Shown in pieces: positions 1 to 9,603 of a DNA stretch of 24,786 bases (position 1 is the stretch's first letter; every line of letters starts with the position of its first letter). The position numbers were made by a program, and so were the translations under genes. The stretch is from Hysterium pulicare CBS 123377 (lineage: Eukaryota; Ascomycota; Dothideomycetes; Hysteriales; Hysteriaceae), in the NCBI GenBank assembly GCA_000467715.1, contig AJFK01000373.1, forward strand, positions 1-24,786. Reading direction: 5' to 3'. The notes beneath the pieces are model-generated. The model saw only the letters and a program-made list of their open reading frames with translations, did no database searches and had not been told where the DNA came from.

Positions 1-394
1 TGATGGTCGCCCACACTCAGTATGATTCGATTTTGACCAAGGTTGGAGATAGGGACATGATTTCCTGTCGTACCGATCGAGCCGGAATGGTCTTGGGCTT
101 TTATATATGAGCCCAAGGCGCTTTTGTAGATTAGAAGGGCTAGGCCGGGAAACAGAAGATGCCAGGAGAGGTTATTCAACTAAACAAATGGGAAATAAGG
201 CTTTTGCGAATGACAAATGCTGATTAGCAAGTAGGATCCTATTCTACTCGCGGCAATTGTAAGCTGAACTACGCGCTCCTTGGACAGTGCGATAGCTATG
301 GAGAATGCGGATAATTTTGAGGAGAATGGAAAGAGAGAAAAAGAAAAGCACAAGTATCGATAGGTAGATACCATAAATTATGAACATTAACCCA
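1..394. other. Left edge, no gene recognised
   Basis: This is the 3' flank of the oxidoreductase gene that ends at 395 on the minus strand. It probably carries that gene's 3' UTR. Only short open frames without recognisable protein character are present. Confidence 0.5.
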
Positions 395-1411
395 CTATTT
401 CACATACCCGACCCCGGTCTCCCCCACCGCCTCCCGCCCTATACTAATCAACTCCGCATTCTCCAATGTATCCTTCTGAAACCCATTCATCGCCTGCTGC
501 AGCATACAAGCCGCGATCTCACTAACATGCACTTTGGACATAATGCCAACGGCCGCGGCGGCCGCGAGCGCGTTCGAAACAATCATGCCGCGCCCGGGAC
601 CGTCAATTATGCCGGGTTTTGTGATTTGGGGTTCGATGTGCCCGGAGGAGGCGGCGGCGATGGAGAGGATTTGGTTTTCGGTTTCGCCCTGTGTGGGGAT
701 GAGCATCGCGGGAAGCTTTTGATTGTGAGACGTTGAGAGCCTCGGGGATAGTTGAGATTGAAAATGACTATAGAAAGGTAGGGAATATCTACTTACGCGC
801 AAGCGTCTATACTCCCCCAAGAGCGTCAACTGTTTACTCTGATCGCGCTCACTCATTGCGCCGGAAGTGTAGATGAAGCGGAATAGGTTATTGGCGACGG
901 CGCTCATTTTTTTCAACCCGATAATGGTGTAGTCATGGCAGACTTTCTTGACTTCTTCCCAGGGGAAGGTCTTTGATTTCGCGGGGGTGATTGCGAGGAG
1001 CCTATTTTTGATACCTTAGTCCACATGTACTTTTGTATCACATCTCAACGGACCCAACCTGAACTTAAGATACTGGTTACAATGTCTTGATCTGGGGTTC
1101 TCAGGGTTGTGGAGCATGAAAATGAGTGGAATGCATTAGAATTGGATGGACACGTGCCTCACACCAACTCACCAAATACATGCATCCGCCCCAGCCAATT
1201 CCTTCTTGACCTCCTCACTATAACCCTCCTCCCCGAAATCCTCCAAAATCACCGTCTTGAACTTCTTACTATCGATATCATCCCCTCCTCCCGGCAAGCT
1301 GACCTCTCGCCGCGCAAGCGCAACAACGGATGTAATTCGCGGAATCCGCAGCGCTTGGCGGATCACTTCCGTGCCTACGAGGCCGGTTGCTCCGGTTATG
1401 ATGAGTTTCAT
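395..1411 (-). CDS. NAD(P)-binding Rossmann-fold oxidoreductase (epimerase/reductase-like)
   Basis: A three-exon model on the minus strand, exons 1411-1173, 1001-797 and 688-395, gives 245 residues with no internal stop. The introns begin GTGAGT and GTAAGT, and both end in AG. The start ATG at 1411 is followed by a beta strand and the dinucleotide-binding motif GATGLVG (residues 7-13), which is the N-terminal Rossmann signature of the extended or atypical SDR / NAD-dependent epimerase group. In the second exon the motif YTSGAMSERD sits where the active-site region of this fold lies, and ENQIL in the third exon fits the conserved helix after it. No substrate can be read from the sequence. It is probably a cytosolic redox enzyme, with no signal peptide or membrane segment seen. 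The length, about 240 residues, is normal for the small fungal members. The third-exon acceptor (CACAG before GGC GAA ACC) was chosen because it keeps phase 0. Confidence 0.82.
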
Positions 1412-2173
1412 TTCGTAGCGGAATATCGAAAGAGATGTCGTCAGTGAGTTTTGAAGTTCGAAAGGTTGATTCGGTTGGAACGCCTGACGCCAGTGGAATT
1501 AGCGGAGTTAAGTAAACTGAGGAGTTTGAAGGATTGCGCTAACTTGTCTTGAGCCTCCCTTCGAACGATTCTTGTTAGGAGAGGAACTCTTCGGATCCCC
1601 GATCGTGAAAGAGCGGAGGAATTGAGGAGATGAGGTTGTACGGACACCGTGTCTGGGGACTGCTGCATAGATTTCGAGGTGAGATTTTATCAGGCCAATC
1701 GCTTACTTTACCCTCCTATCTAAGCTGGTATTCAGCCCTGTGCTCTTACATGAGTCGCACGCGTCCTTGATAATGTGCAGGAATGCAATTGCGGCTCGGA
1801 GTCAGGCTGATTCAGAGTTGGCATCGGCATCCCGACCCCCGATCAGACGGCGAGCCACAGAGAGGCATGCTCACGTGGATGAACATCAAGTGTGCGATCC
1901 ATGAATGTGGGTGGCTATACAGATATTAGATGATCTCCTGGAATCATAAAAGTATCATTTTCTTTGAGTTTTATAAATACTACTCAGCAACAAAGTCGTC
2001 AAAGCAGAAGCCTGTCCTAAACCTTATTACTCTCCCCTCACCCCTTTCCGAATCCTGCTTCTTAGTAGGCCTTTTGAACATACACAATGCCGATGAGAAG
2101 AAGACCGATGTATCTAACTTCTCCAGAAACCCTTCTTTTCCATGTCTCGCCCTCATCCCTCATCCCATCTATT
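1412..2173. other. Intergenic, no gene recognised
   Basis: This lies between the start of the Rossmann oxidoreductase at 1411 and the stop of the isochorismatase-like gene at 2174. It must hold the promoter of the first and the 3' UTR of the second. A CACGTG hexamer lies near 1873. Small open frames here show no recognisable protein features. Confidence 0.5.
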
Positions 2174-3392
2174 TCAACTAATCAACCCCACCTCCCCAGG
2201 AACAACAGTCCCATTCTCAATCGCACTGACATGCGCCCTAGCCAAATATCCATAGACCGGCATATACTTATCCAAGAACGGCAGCACCTCCGGCAACCCA
2301 GGCGCATTGCGCCAATCACGCATGAGGTCGCACACAATGGAGAAGAAGGACACCAGTTGCACGCCGGCAGCCTGCATGCGCATGTTGGCCGTGTCGCGGA
2401 CCAATTGCGTGTAGGTGCCGCTGGCTTCGACGTTGGCCCAGACGCTGTAGCCTTGGGAGCGGAGTGAGAGGGCTAGGAAGGTCGTGCCTGGGTGATACGT
2501 TAGTAAACCCCATCTCTCCGCGTATGATCTGGGTGCTTTTTTGGAGCACTCAAAAGGGGAGGAAACGTCATAAACGAAAGTAAAAGATGACGAGATGGAA
2601 CGGCGTGAGAGAAGGGGTGGACAGGAAAGGAGGCATGAAGTCTACTTACAAACATCCGTAGTAATGCCCGCCATGATAATCTGCTTCTTCCCCGTCGCCT
2701 CGATCGCAGCTCTGAAATCGGCATTATCCCAAGCATCGACCTCACCCTGCCGTTTGATAAGCGGCGCGTCCGGGTACATTTCTAGAATCTCTTTCGGGAG
2801 GGGGCCGTTGGGGCCTAGAACATTTCTCGTTAGTATGATCCTCATCGATATATTGGAGTATTGGTATTCCCGATTTGGAGTTTTGTGTCGCGGGTGGCTA
2901 CAGGACATGAAGGACAAGAGGGGAAGGGAATGAATAAGAAAGTCAAGAAAAGGGTGGGTGGGAGATGGAAGTCGCACCTTGCTGCGCAGAAGTAGTCATA
3001 ACGACCGGTAAATTGAACACCTTCCCAATAGCCGCATGCGCAATGACGTTATCTCTATACAACGTAGGATCCCAATCGCGAGCGACCTGGTAGAGACCGA
3101 CTTGGAGGTCCAGAACGAGGAGCATCTACATATGTTAGATTCTTGAAAATGGATGGTATTTGATATGCTGTGATGGGTAGGTTGGGTAAAGAGGGTGGGA
3201 GGAGGATGAAGGGATGAAGTAGAATGGAGAGACTTACAGAGTCGTTCTTGTTGAGACGTTCCCAGGGTACGGCTGGTATTCGAGTTAGTAGGTTACGAGT
3301 AAAGATGGAGATGAGTCTGATGACGAACCATCACCACGAGCGGCTTTCAAAAGCCCGAAGGCAAGAAAGGCCATTGTAGTCCCACACTTCAT
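2174..3392 (-). CDS. Isochorismatase-like (YcaC-type) cysteine hydrolase
   Basis: Five exons on the minus strand (3392-3335, 3272-3238, 3125-2978, 2814-2650, 2487-2174) give 239 residues. All introns are GT-AG and every junction keeps frame. The protein belongs to the isochorismatase-like hydrolase superfamily, which uses an Asp-Lys-Cys set for a nucleophilic thiol reaction on amide- or ester-type substrates. The expected residues are Asp37 (in LVLDLQVG), Lys101 (in PLIKRQGE) and Cys136 (in GITTDVC). The tail with SIVCDLMRDWR and LPFLDKY fits the YcaC-like subgroup, whose physiological substrate is generally unknown. The first exon encodes about 20 residues with a hydrophobic stretch (AFLAFGLL), so a signal peptide or anchor is possible. 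An in-frame TGA lies just upstream, so ATG 3392 is the first possible start. The second exon is only 35 nt and carries the conserved VPWERLNKNDS segment. Confidence 0.88.
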
Positions 3393-4373
3393 TTTCCAAG
3401 ATAGAAATAGGGATGTTCAAGTAGATGGATCTATAATGTAAGCTCTCCGAGAAGTATGAAGTTGCTAGTTGATGGAAACATCTCAACGGTGCGGAAGCTC
3501 GCTCTTTATATTCTAGACTTTCCATCCCGATGGATTGCAGGTTCGCCTTCCTAGTCGATTTTTCGATAGATGCATGCCTCTCTCAATCTCGCTTCAAAAG
3601 ACTCTTCTCGCCATAATCGACGCTAGATCATGCGGTTGAAATGAAAATACGACATTGACCGAAGGAAGATCCAAAGGGCCAAGAGGCGTGTAGTCAGTAG
3701 TGTGATAACAAAGAACTGACAAACGAAGACGAAGATGCAGAGAAAACCGGCGAAATAGCAGATTCGAGTCTGGGCTCTACTGGTAGAGTGCACTTCTGCC
3801 ACGAGCTCGTAGGGATCGGGAAGTATCTGCGGCAGCGGTCAAGGCCAAAGTGATTAATGCTGCTGACCCAAAGAGTTGTCATCGTGAACTTCAAAGAACG
3901 TGCTGAATGCGGTATATAATAAATCTGTGGGCCCAAGAAAACAGATGAGTTGGTAAGGGTCGAAGTGGGGTCGCTAAGCAAAGAGCATGTTCAGCCTTGC
4001 CATATCCCTGTTCGGATTCATGCAAGAGGACGGAACGGCCCCGTTGTGGGCGTACCTAAGCGCCAACGGTCATTATTCATCAGCAATGACAAAGGTATTA
4101 GTACGAGGGGAATTGCTTGGGACGTGGCGGTTGCATTGCACTTGCAGCTTTCTTGGATAAAGATTCCTTAGAGCCGGGTGAAGATTAGAGACATTAGTGA
4201 TTTTGGTTTGTGCGGAAGTATGAACTGAAATCTGAGATTCCGTGATATTCGGAATATTCGAAAGGAAAGCCTCAAGGAGAAAGCCGTTACTTGACGTATG
4301 CAATTCGAGTTGCACGGTTAGTTGTATTCATCCACATCTTTCCCTCGCACATTATGAAAGCCGCCAATTTTGC
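3393..4373. other. Intergenic, no gene recognised
   Basis: The part next to 3392 should be the promoter of the isochorismatase-like gene, and the part next to 4374 the 3' UTR of the alpha/beta hydrolase. Open frames of 70-95 codons on both strands show no recognisable domain and no plausible splicing into a longer protein. A tRNA-like D-arm near 3770 was examined and rejected. Confidence 0.5.
3505..3510 (-). promoter_or_regulatory. Possible TATA box of the isochorismatase-like gene
   Basis: On the minus strand the sequence reads AATATAAAGAGC, with TATAAA at 3510-3505, about 113 nt upstream of the start codon at 3392. The spacing fits a fungal core promoter with a short leader. Motif match only; no transcription start is visible. 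Confidence 0.35.
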
Positions 4374-5743
4374 TCATGAACTACCAAGGCCATTCCCAGC
4401 TAGCCAACTCTGAATCACCTCATTCGCGGCGGACGAATTGTAATGAACATTGATACCATGCGCGGTATTCGGCTGGATATAAGCTTCAAAAGCCGACGCG
4501 CTAGGGAATTGCATCTTCGTCAGAGCAGGAATGCTTTCTGCAACACCACCAGTTGCATAGCAGTCGCCACCACAGAAGATGGCATCTTGCGCTCCCGTAA
4601 CGACGAGGACTGGACCTGTGAACGACGAAATCTTAGGACCACTCCCGAGAGTGAGGATTTCGCCGGCGGTGACCGGCTGTTTCGTCATTTCGGCTACCAA
4701 ACCGAGGGCTGGGTCGAAAAAGCCTGGCAGAAGGAATGCGTATTGATTCGACGTCAAGTCAGACCAGGTGAGGTAACCGCCTGGGAGGTTCTGGGGAATG
4801 ACAGTTCTATTAAACCCATTGATGATGTCGCCGACTTCTGTGGTAGCAACTTCGTTCCAAATGTCTTGTGAGGTTGCGTTAATACCCAATTCCACGACGG
4901 CTTTCTCGATTGCGGCGATAATGTAGTCGCTTGAGTCTTGGACAACTGATCGAATTCCGGCATTGCTGTAGCTTCCAAATCGCAGAGGTTGGTTTAGCCT
5001 TGCAAGGTGTAAGTTCCAGTCGGCAATCGTTGCCGGGAGAAATGAAGAGTTGGTAGAATATCCTGTGAGGATGATGCCATCGCTCGCCTCGGGGTGCATG
5101 GCTGTAAGCCAGGCCGATTGAATGGATCCAAAGGAATGTCCGACGTGCACGACTTTGGAGAATGAATGATCAATGCTCGGGATTTTGCCATTGCGTAGCA
5201 TCATTGTCAGTTCGTAAAGGACAGCTACTTCAGCTTGGGCCTGCACAACGTTGAGGGGATCGCCGTGAGAAGAGTTGCCGATCCCAAAACGGTCAATAGC
5301 AAAGGTATTGTAGCCATGCTTGACGGCGACATCGGTATAACTGTAGTTATAGTTGTTGAAGGATAGGTCCCAGTATCTGCTACGCGTCAGCAAAATCCTC
5401 AGCGATCTTGCTCTGTCGATACATACGTCTTGTCGAATCCAATCCCATGGATTAGTACTTGTACTGGGGCATCGGAGATACCATAGTCGGGATGGCACAA
5501 TTTGCCGGATATCTCATAGCTCCCACTCAATGTTTGATAGCCTTGTAGTAAGACCTCAGTGTAATTCTGGCCGATGTTGTTGAATTCTTGTGCGAATGCT
5601 GTCGCATCTAGGTTCCCTTCGAATGGTATCGCTTTGAATACGCCTTGACGAGACTCGATGTTGACGGGCACTGTGACATTTGTACACACTTTAGCGGCTG
5701 CTGCGCCGAGTAGTGACAGCAACAGGTATGAATGCTTCGCCAT
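4374..5743 (-). CDS. Secreted alpha/beta-hydrolase fold protein
   Basis: Two exons on the minus strand, 5743-5427 and 5376-4374, are separated by a 50-nt intron (GTATGT to CAG) and give 439 residues. The N-terminus (MAKHSYLLLSLLGAAAAKVC) is a good secretion signal peptide, with cleavage likely near residue 17. The fold signatures are the oxyanion HG at 99-100, the nucleophile elbow GHSFG with Ser187, an acid candidate Asp370 in VTGAQDAIF, and His412 in NTAHG, so the catalytic triad looks complete. Several N-glycosylation sequons (NVT, NYT, NYS, NSS) support export. Two close Cys residues (374 and 378) could form a disulfide. The family acts on esters, lipids, peptides or epoxides, and the substrate cannot be told. 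The frame stays open upstream to about 5914, but I start at 5743 because the signal peptide begins there. Confidence 0.87.
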
Positions 5744-5750
5744 GGCTGGC

Positions 5751-5816
5751 AACACGGTGGGAAGATGGAAGAGAGTTGGGTAGTCGTGGAGTAACAAACA
5801 CGGTGGGAAGGTGGAA
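5751..5816. repeat. Imperfect 20-bp direct repeat in the hydrolase leader
   Basis: AACACGGTGGGAAGATGGAA at 5751-5770 recurs with one change (A to G) at 5797-5816, an offset of 46 bp. Both copies lie just upstream of the hydrolase start at 5743, so they fall in its presumed 5' UTR or core promoter. On the minus strand the repeat is pyrimidine-rich, as is common in fungal leaders. Confidence 0.75.
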
Positions 5817-7427
5817 AATGGATGCTCTCGCGCGAAGCCTCGGTAGATGAAAAGAATATCGCGCAATCGCGAGGAGGTGCTCTTATCATTATTAAGAAGC
5901 TGCATTTTGGTCATAGCTCGTCCCTCAAGATTAACAGGTACACCGTCATTCTAGAATTTGGAAGCATCACTGAACTTTGGTGGTGGATAGGCAGGGACAT
6001 TGCTGTGCCTAAGAGATTAGCTCACTCGGAAAAGCTGAGCGAGTGAATGAAAAGACGCACGTCGGCCGTAATGCGGTGAAGCCAGGGATACTAATTTCAA
6101 ATCACCATGAAAGGAAACGGGAATTTGGAAGGGTGTTGCCACGATGCACGGGTTTGGGTCAGCAGAACCTATATCAGGAAATGAGCTGCGCAGGGTGCGG
6201 GGAAGGCCATGCAGGATCATCTTCGTTATTCCATGTTGATGATATCGTTCCTGGAGCGGGCTGAACAATCTGCGTCATGCATTCTAGATCGCTGCGTGGC
6301 TGGCGTCCATCATGGCGCTACGACGGTTAGCTGCCGTGGAGAAGACCGTGAAAGCTTCGGTTCCGCAGATCATGGCTAGCACGTGCCAAGGCTGGCATAG
6401 TCTCTATCAACGTCTTGCGCCAGGAATACGGGAACGTCACAGAACTTCGTCGCACGAAAAGCTAAAGTATACTGCACTTCGGATGGAAAGTATGCGATTG
6501 AATTGTGTCTTTCAACGACTGCTACTCCTCGTGCTGACTGGGTGAAGCCATCTTCTTCCCGACAAACAGAGCAGGATGCGACTGGGCGAGATGTTGCATT
6601 GTAACCTGGCGAGGGAACTTCGAATATTGCACTGCAGACCAGACAGAGGGTTCGGGTTGATGAATGGCTGTGTCATGTTACCGCATGCCGTACTCCAGTT
6701 GAACGATGTCAATGGGTGGCTTAACATTTTCGAGATGCGTAAATGCGCTGTTCCTGCATGTGGGCCGTAGATGAACCCGACGACAAAATGGACTCATGGA
6801 ACAACGGACATGGACATCGCCAGGGGAATGGGACACGGGATAAGATGAAAAGAGAACGATGAATTGACTCAGGACATAGGATCAGCATTTCTAGCGTGAC
6901 TAGAAGTCAGTACGGCTTGGCAGGCACGGCATGTTTCGCATCCGAGAGCGGGGATATACCGGACTAAAACATTTCGCCATCATAGCTACCGATCAGCACG
7001 ATGATCGAGTTGAATGTCAGTTGGGATGCTACATGAGTCCTTGTAGATCATTGGATAAGGCTTCAATTATAGGATCCCTAGGTGTTTTGTGTGCTAACGC
7101 ACGGGCCTTATCTGCTCGTTTGTTCGTTGCTCGTTTATCCCTCGAGAGCCCAGACAGAGGCCTGAGTGACGAGAAACACTTCTTCGATGTTCTTACTGTG
7201 GTAAGAGCGACAACATACCAAATTGGCAGAACGAATCGCATTGCACTTCTTACCCAGAGTGAAGATCGGGGATGAAACCAGGATAAAGTCGCCGCGTCAA
7301 CTCCGACTCTCCGAAAACCCTCCATCATCAACAACAGCTTTAAAGAGCTTGACTTCCCTTGACCAGCCCCATTAACTCCTCCACACAGACCCATCCATAC
7401 CCATCTGCTGCCAGAGTATCTCCCAAA
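5817..7427. other. Gene-poor divergent intergenic region
   Basis: About 1.6 kb between the divergent hydrolase (minus) and MAPEG (plus) genes. It must contain both promoters. Open frames of 70-150 codons occur on both strands (for example 6931-7275 plus), but none shows a recognisable motif, signal peptide or splicing into a longer frame. It could contain eroded coding or transposon sequence that I cannot identify by eye. Confidence 0.45.
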
Positions 7428-8002
7428 ATGTACGTCTTTCCCCCATCTAATCCATGCCCTCTCAAATCCCCAACTAAACGTCTGCACACAGGTCCTCCCT
7501 CCTCACAACCCTCGGTCTCCACGCCTCCACCCCAACAACCGCAATCCCAAACCTAACCCCGCACTACATAATATTCAACTTCATCTTCGCCTACGGCCTA
7601 ATCTCCTCGCGAACCTTAAAACAATACTACGGCATAGACCACCAGTCCTCCCCACGCGAAGACCTAACAAAATACGGCGAAGACGCCGTGAAATCCGGCA
7701 AAATAACACGCGCGCAGCTGAAGATGCTGAAGCGGAACGAGTCAGCGCATGCGAATGCCGTGGAACATTTCCCGATGTTTGTGGGGGCTTTGCTTTGGGC
7801 GAATATGGCGGGGGTGGAGACCGGGGTGGTCAATAAGAGTGCGCTGGCTTATACGGTTGTGCGGGCGTTGTATGCGGCTGCTTATATTGGGATTGAGGAT
7901 GAGAGGTGGGCGCAGGTGAGGGGGTTGCTATGGTGGGCGGGGAATATCATTTGTATTAGGTTGTTGTGGATTGGGGGAAAGTTGGTCAATAAGAAACTAT
8001 GA
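7428..8002 (+). CDS. MAPEG-family membrane protein
   Basis: The coding sequence joins 7428-7429 to 7492-8002 and gives 170 residues. Only A and T of the start codon lie in exon 1. A 62-nt intron (GTACGT at 7430, ACTAAAC branch-like site near 7474, ACAG ending at 7491) separates them from the G that begins exon 2. The resulting N-terminus, MSSLLTTLGL, fits the family, and no other in-frame ATG occurs before residue 79. MAPEG proteins are small integral membrane enzymes of eicosanoid and glutathione metabolism (microsomal glutathione transferase, FLAP and related). The hallmark KRNESAHANAVEHFPMF lies at 81-97, RALYAAAYIGIED at 125-137 and LLWWAGN at 146-152. Hydrophobic segments lie near 26-40, 94-110, 120-134 and 144-162. 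The fungal role is unknown. Its stop is 20 bp from the stop of the next gene, which runs in the opposite direction. Confidence 0.85.
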
Positions 8003-8022
8003 GATAGCGCGGATGGATTATT

Positions 8023-9603
8023 CTACTTCCCCAACAAATAATCCCCACCGAAAACCATCCCCTTGATCACGCTCAAAACCCCATACACCCCCCTCAACGG
8101 CCAAATCCCCCAAAAGCTCCGCTTCAACCATCCACCCCATCCCTCCTGCTCCCTCTTATCAGGATCCCACACCCCAAAATCCACCCTAACCTTCTCGTAC
8201 ACACTAGGCAGACCCTGCGCATGGTATTTAGCCCTAAGCCTTTCATACACCGGTCTATCATACACATCCCAGAACTCTCGTTCGGTATAGAAAGCCTGTG
8301 CATAAAGAACCTTCAACCCACCAACCCCGCTCACCCTCTCCTCCAGCTCCCTATTCAACCTCAAAAAGGCGACAGGAGATTTAGGACCCATTCCCCAAAT
8401 CCCGACATCGAGCAAGGAATCTCCAACTTGTACATGCTTACCCATCGAAAACGTCCTTCCCATCCCAACACTCCCATCTTGCCCTCTGGCCACAGCTTTA
8501 ACAGGACAAAGCCAAAGCGGCCAAATCCCCACCTCCTCCCCAACCCAGGCTATGAACTCCTCGGCGGCTGGATGCGGTACCGCTACATCCTGTAATATAC
8601 ACTGATTCGCGAGCTCCGAGCGATGTAGCGCGTGGCCCATTACACGCGTCTGCATGAGGGGATCGAGTAGATAGCGCGTGAGGCGGTTGAAGGGCATTAG
8701 GAAGTAAGAGAAGGCGACGCGGGCGGTCCAGAAGGAGCCACGGTTGTAGCGGAAGAGGTAGTCTGGTGTAGGGATAGATTCTTCAAATACTTTCTTCTCT
8801 TTGATCATATCCGCACCCTTCGACTTAGTCTTGGTTCCCTTCTCGCGGGCCATTCCGTTCACGATCGACTCGGCGTGGAGGTAGAACCAGCGATCCGACG
8901 CTTTACTGAAAGCTTGAGGTTTCCGTTCCGGGATAGGGATTGAAGTAAGTCTTCCAGCCATCACAACGCCCTTAGTCTGCGAAAAAAGGATCCCGTCTAC
9001 ATAATCCACATCTTCCTCTCCTTCCAACCCCTTTAACACCCCAACAGCCTCTTCCACGCTAGAAATAGGAATGTACTCCACTTCGACAAACGGCCTCGCA
9101 TCAACCAACCGCAGTTCCAGCAACGTGATGACCCCCAACGTCCCACACGATCCCGCGGCGCCAAAGAACAGGTCGCGGGTTTCCGGGTCTGTGGCCGAGG
9201 CCGTCATTACGTCTCCGTTGCCTAGTACGATTTCTATACTGTCGATCGTACTGTCGAAGAGGCCATAGCGGAACGAACTACTCTCACCGCTCGTGCCCGC
9301 GAAGCCGCCGCCGACGGTGATATTAGGTAGCTCCATGACTACGGGCGGGAGGAGCCCCTTAGCCATCGTCTCTTCAACAAGCTTATCCATGGGCACGTTT
9401 GGTTCTACCAGTGCGATTTTCCGCTCTATATCGATTTCTAAAACATTGGAAAGGGCGCTAGTGTCTATTATTCTATCTTTTTCTTTCGATGATTTACGCG
9501 TGCTTAGTGTAGAGCCGTGGTAGATACGGAAGGGGATTTGGGAGGCGTGGAAGGTGCGGATTTGGGATGAGAGGGTTGAGACGAGGGAGTTGTGGGACTC
9601 CAT
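8023..9603 (-). CDS. FAD-linked oxidoreductase, DHCR24-like (delta24-sterol reductase-like)
   Basis: A single uninterrupted exon on the minus strand from ATG 9603 to TAG 8023 encodes 526 residues, the usual size for this family. The N-terminal half is a PCMH-type FAD-binding domain: VLEIDIERKIALVEPNV at about 54-70, then ITVGGGFAGTSGESSSFR at 95-112 followed by YGLFD, then AAGSCGTLGVIT at 149-160. The GESSS-YGLFD block strongly resembles DHCR24/DIMINUTO sterol delta24-reductases rather than berberine-bridge or D-lactate oxidases. The C-terminal half (WLCPVKAVAR, DVYDRPVYERLRAKYH, VYEKVRVDFGVWDPDK) also fits. A sterol or related alkene is the inferred substrate, with the electron donor uncertain. 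Fungal ergosterol C24(28) reduction uses the unrelated ERG4, so this gene's job in a fungus is open. It is convergent with the MAPEG gene. Confidence 0.86.
   Translation of the reverse strand: MESHNSLVSTLSSQIRTFHASQIPFRIYHGSTLSTRKSSKEKDRIIDTSALSNVLEIDIERKIALVEPNVPMDKLVEETMAKGLLPPVVMELPNITVGGGFAGTSGESSSFRYGLFDSTIDSIEIVLGNGDVMTASATDPETRDLFFGAAGSCGTLGVITLLELRLVDARPFVEVEYIPISSVEEAVGVLKGLEGEEDVDYVDGILFSQTKGVVMAGRLTSIPIPERKPQAFSKASDRWFYLHAESIVNGMAREKGTKTKSKGADMIKEKKVFEESIPTPDYLFRYNRGSFWTARVAFSYFLMPFNRLTRYLLDPLMQTRVMGHALHRSELANQCILQDVAVPHPAAEEFIAWVGEEVGIWPLWLCPVKAVARGQDGSVGMGRTFSMGKHVQVGDSLLDVGIWGMGPKSPVAFLRLNRELEERVSGVGGLKVLYAQAFYTEREFWDVYDRPVYERLRAKYHAQGLPSVYEKVRVDFGVWDPDKREQEGWGGWLKRSFWGIWPLRGVYGVLSVIKGMVFGGDYLLGK

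Noticed and set aside
3755-3835. tRNA-like segment (GGGCTCTACTGGTAGAGTGC resembles a D-arm; the reverse strand has GACTCGAATCT resembling a T-loop)
   Set aside because: No anticodon stem pairs correctly, the acceptor stem cannot be closed, and the A-box-like and B-box-like pieces lie on opposite strands. At most it is chance or a very old relic.
5744-5914. Upstream extension of the hydrolase frame to a start at 5914
   Set aside because: The extension would bury the clear signal peptide starting at 5743, and its sequence is low-complexity and pyrimidine-rich like a 5' UTR.
6931-7275. 114-codon plus-strand frame in the hydrolase-MAPEG gap
   Set aside because: No recognisable motif, no signal or membrane segment, and no splice partners. 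A long minus-strand frame overlaps it, as expected by chance in this composition.
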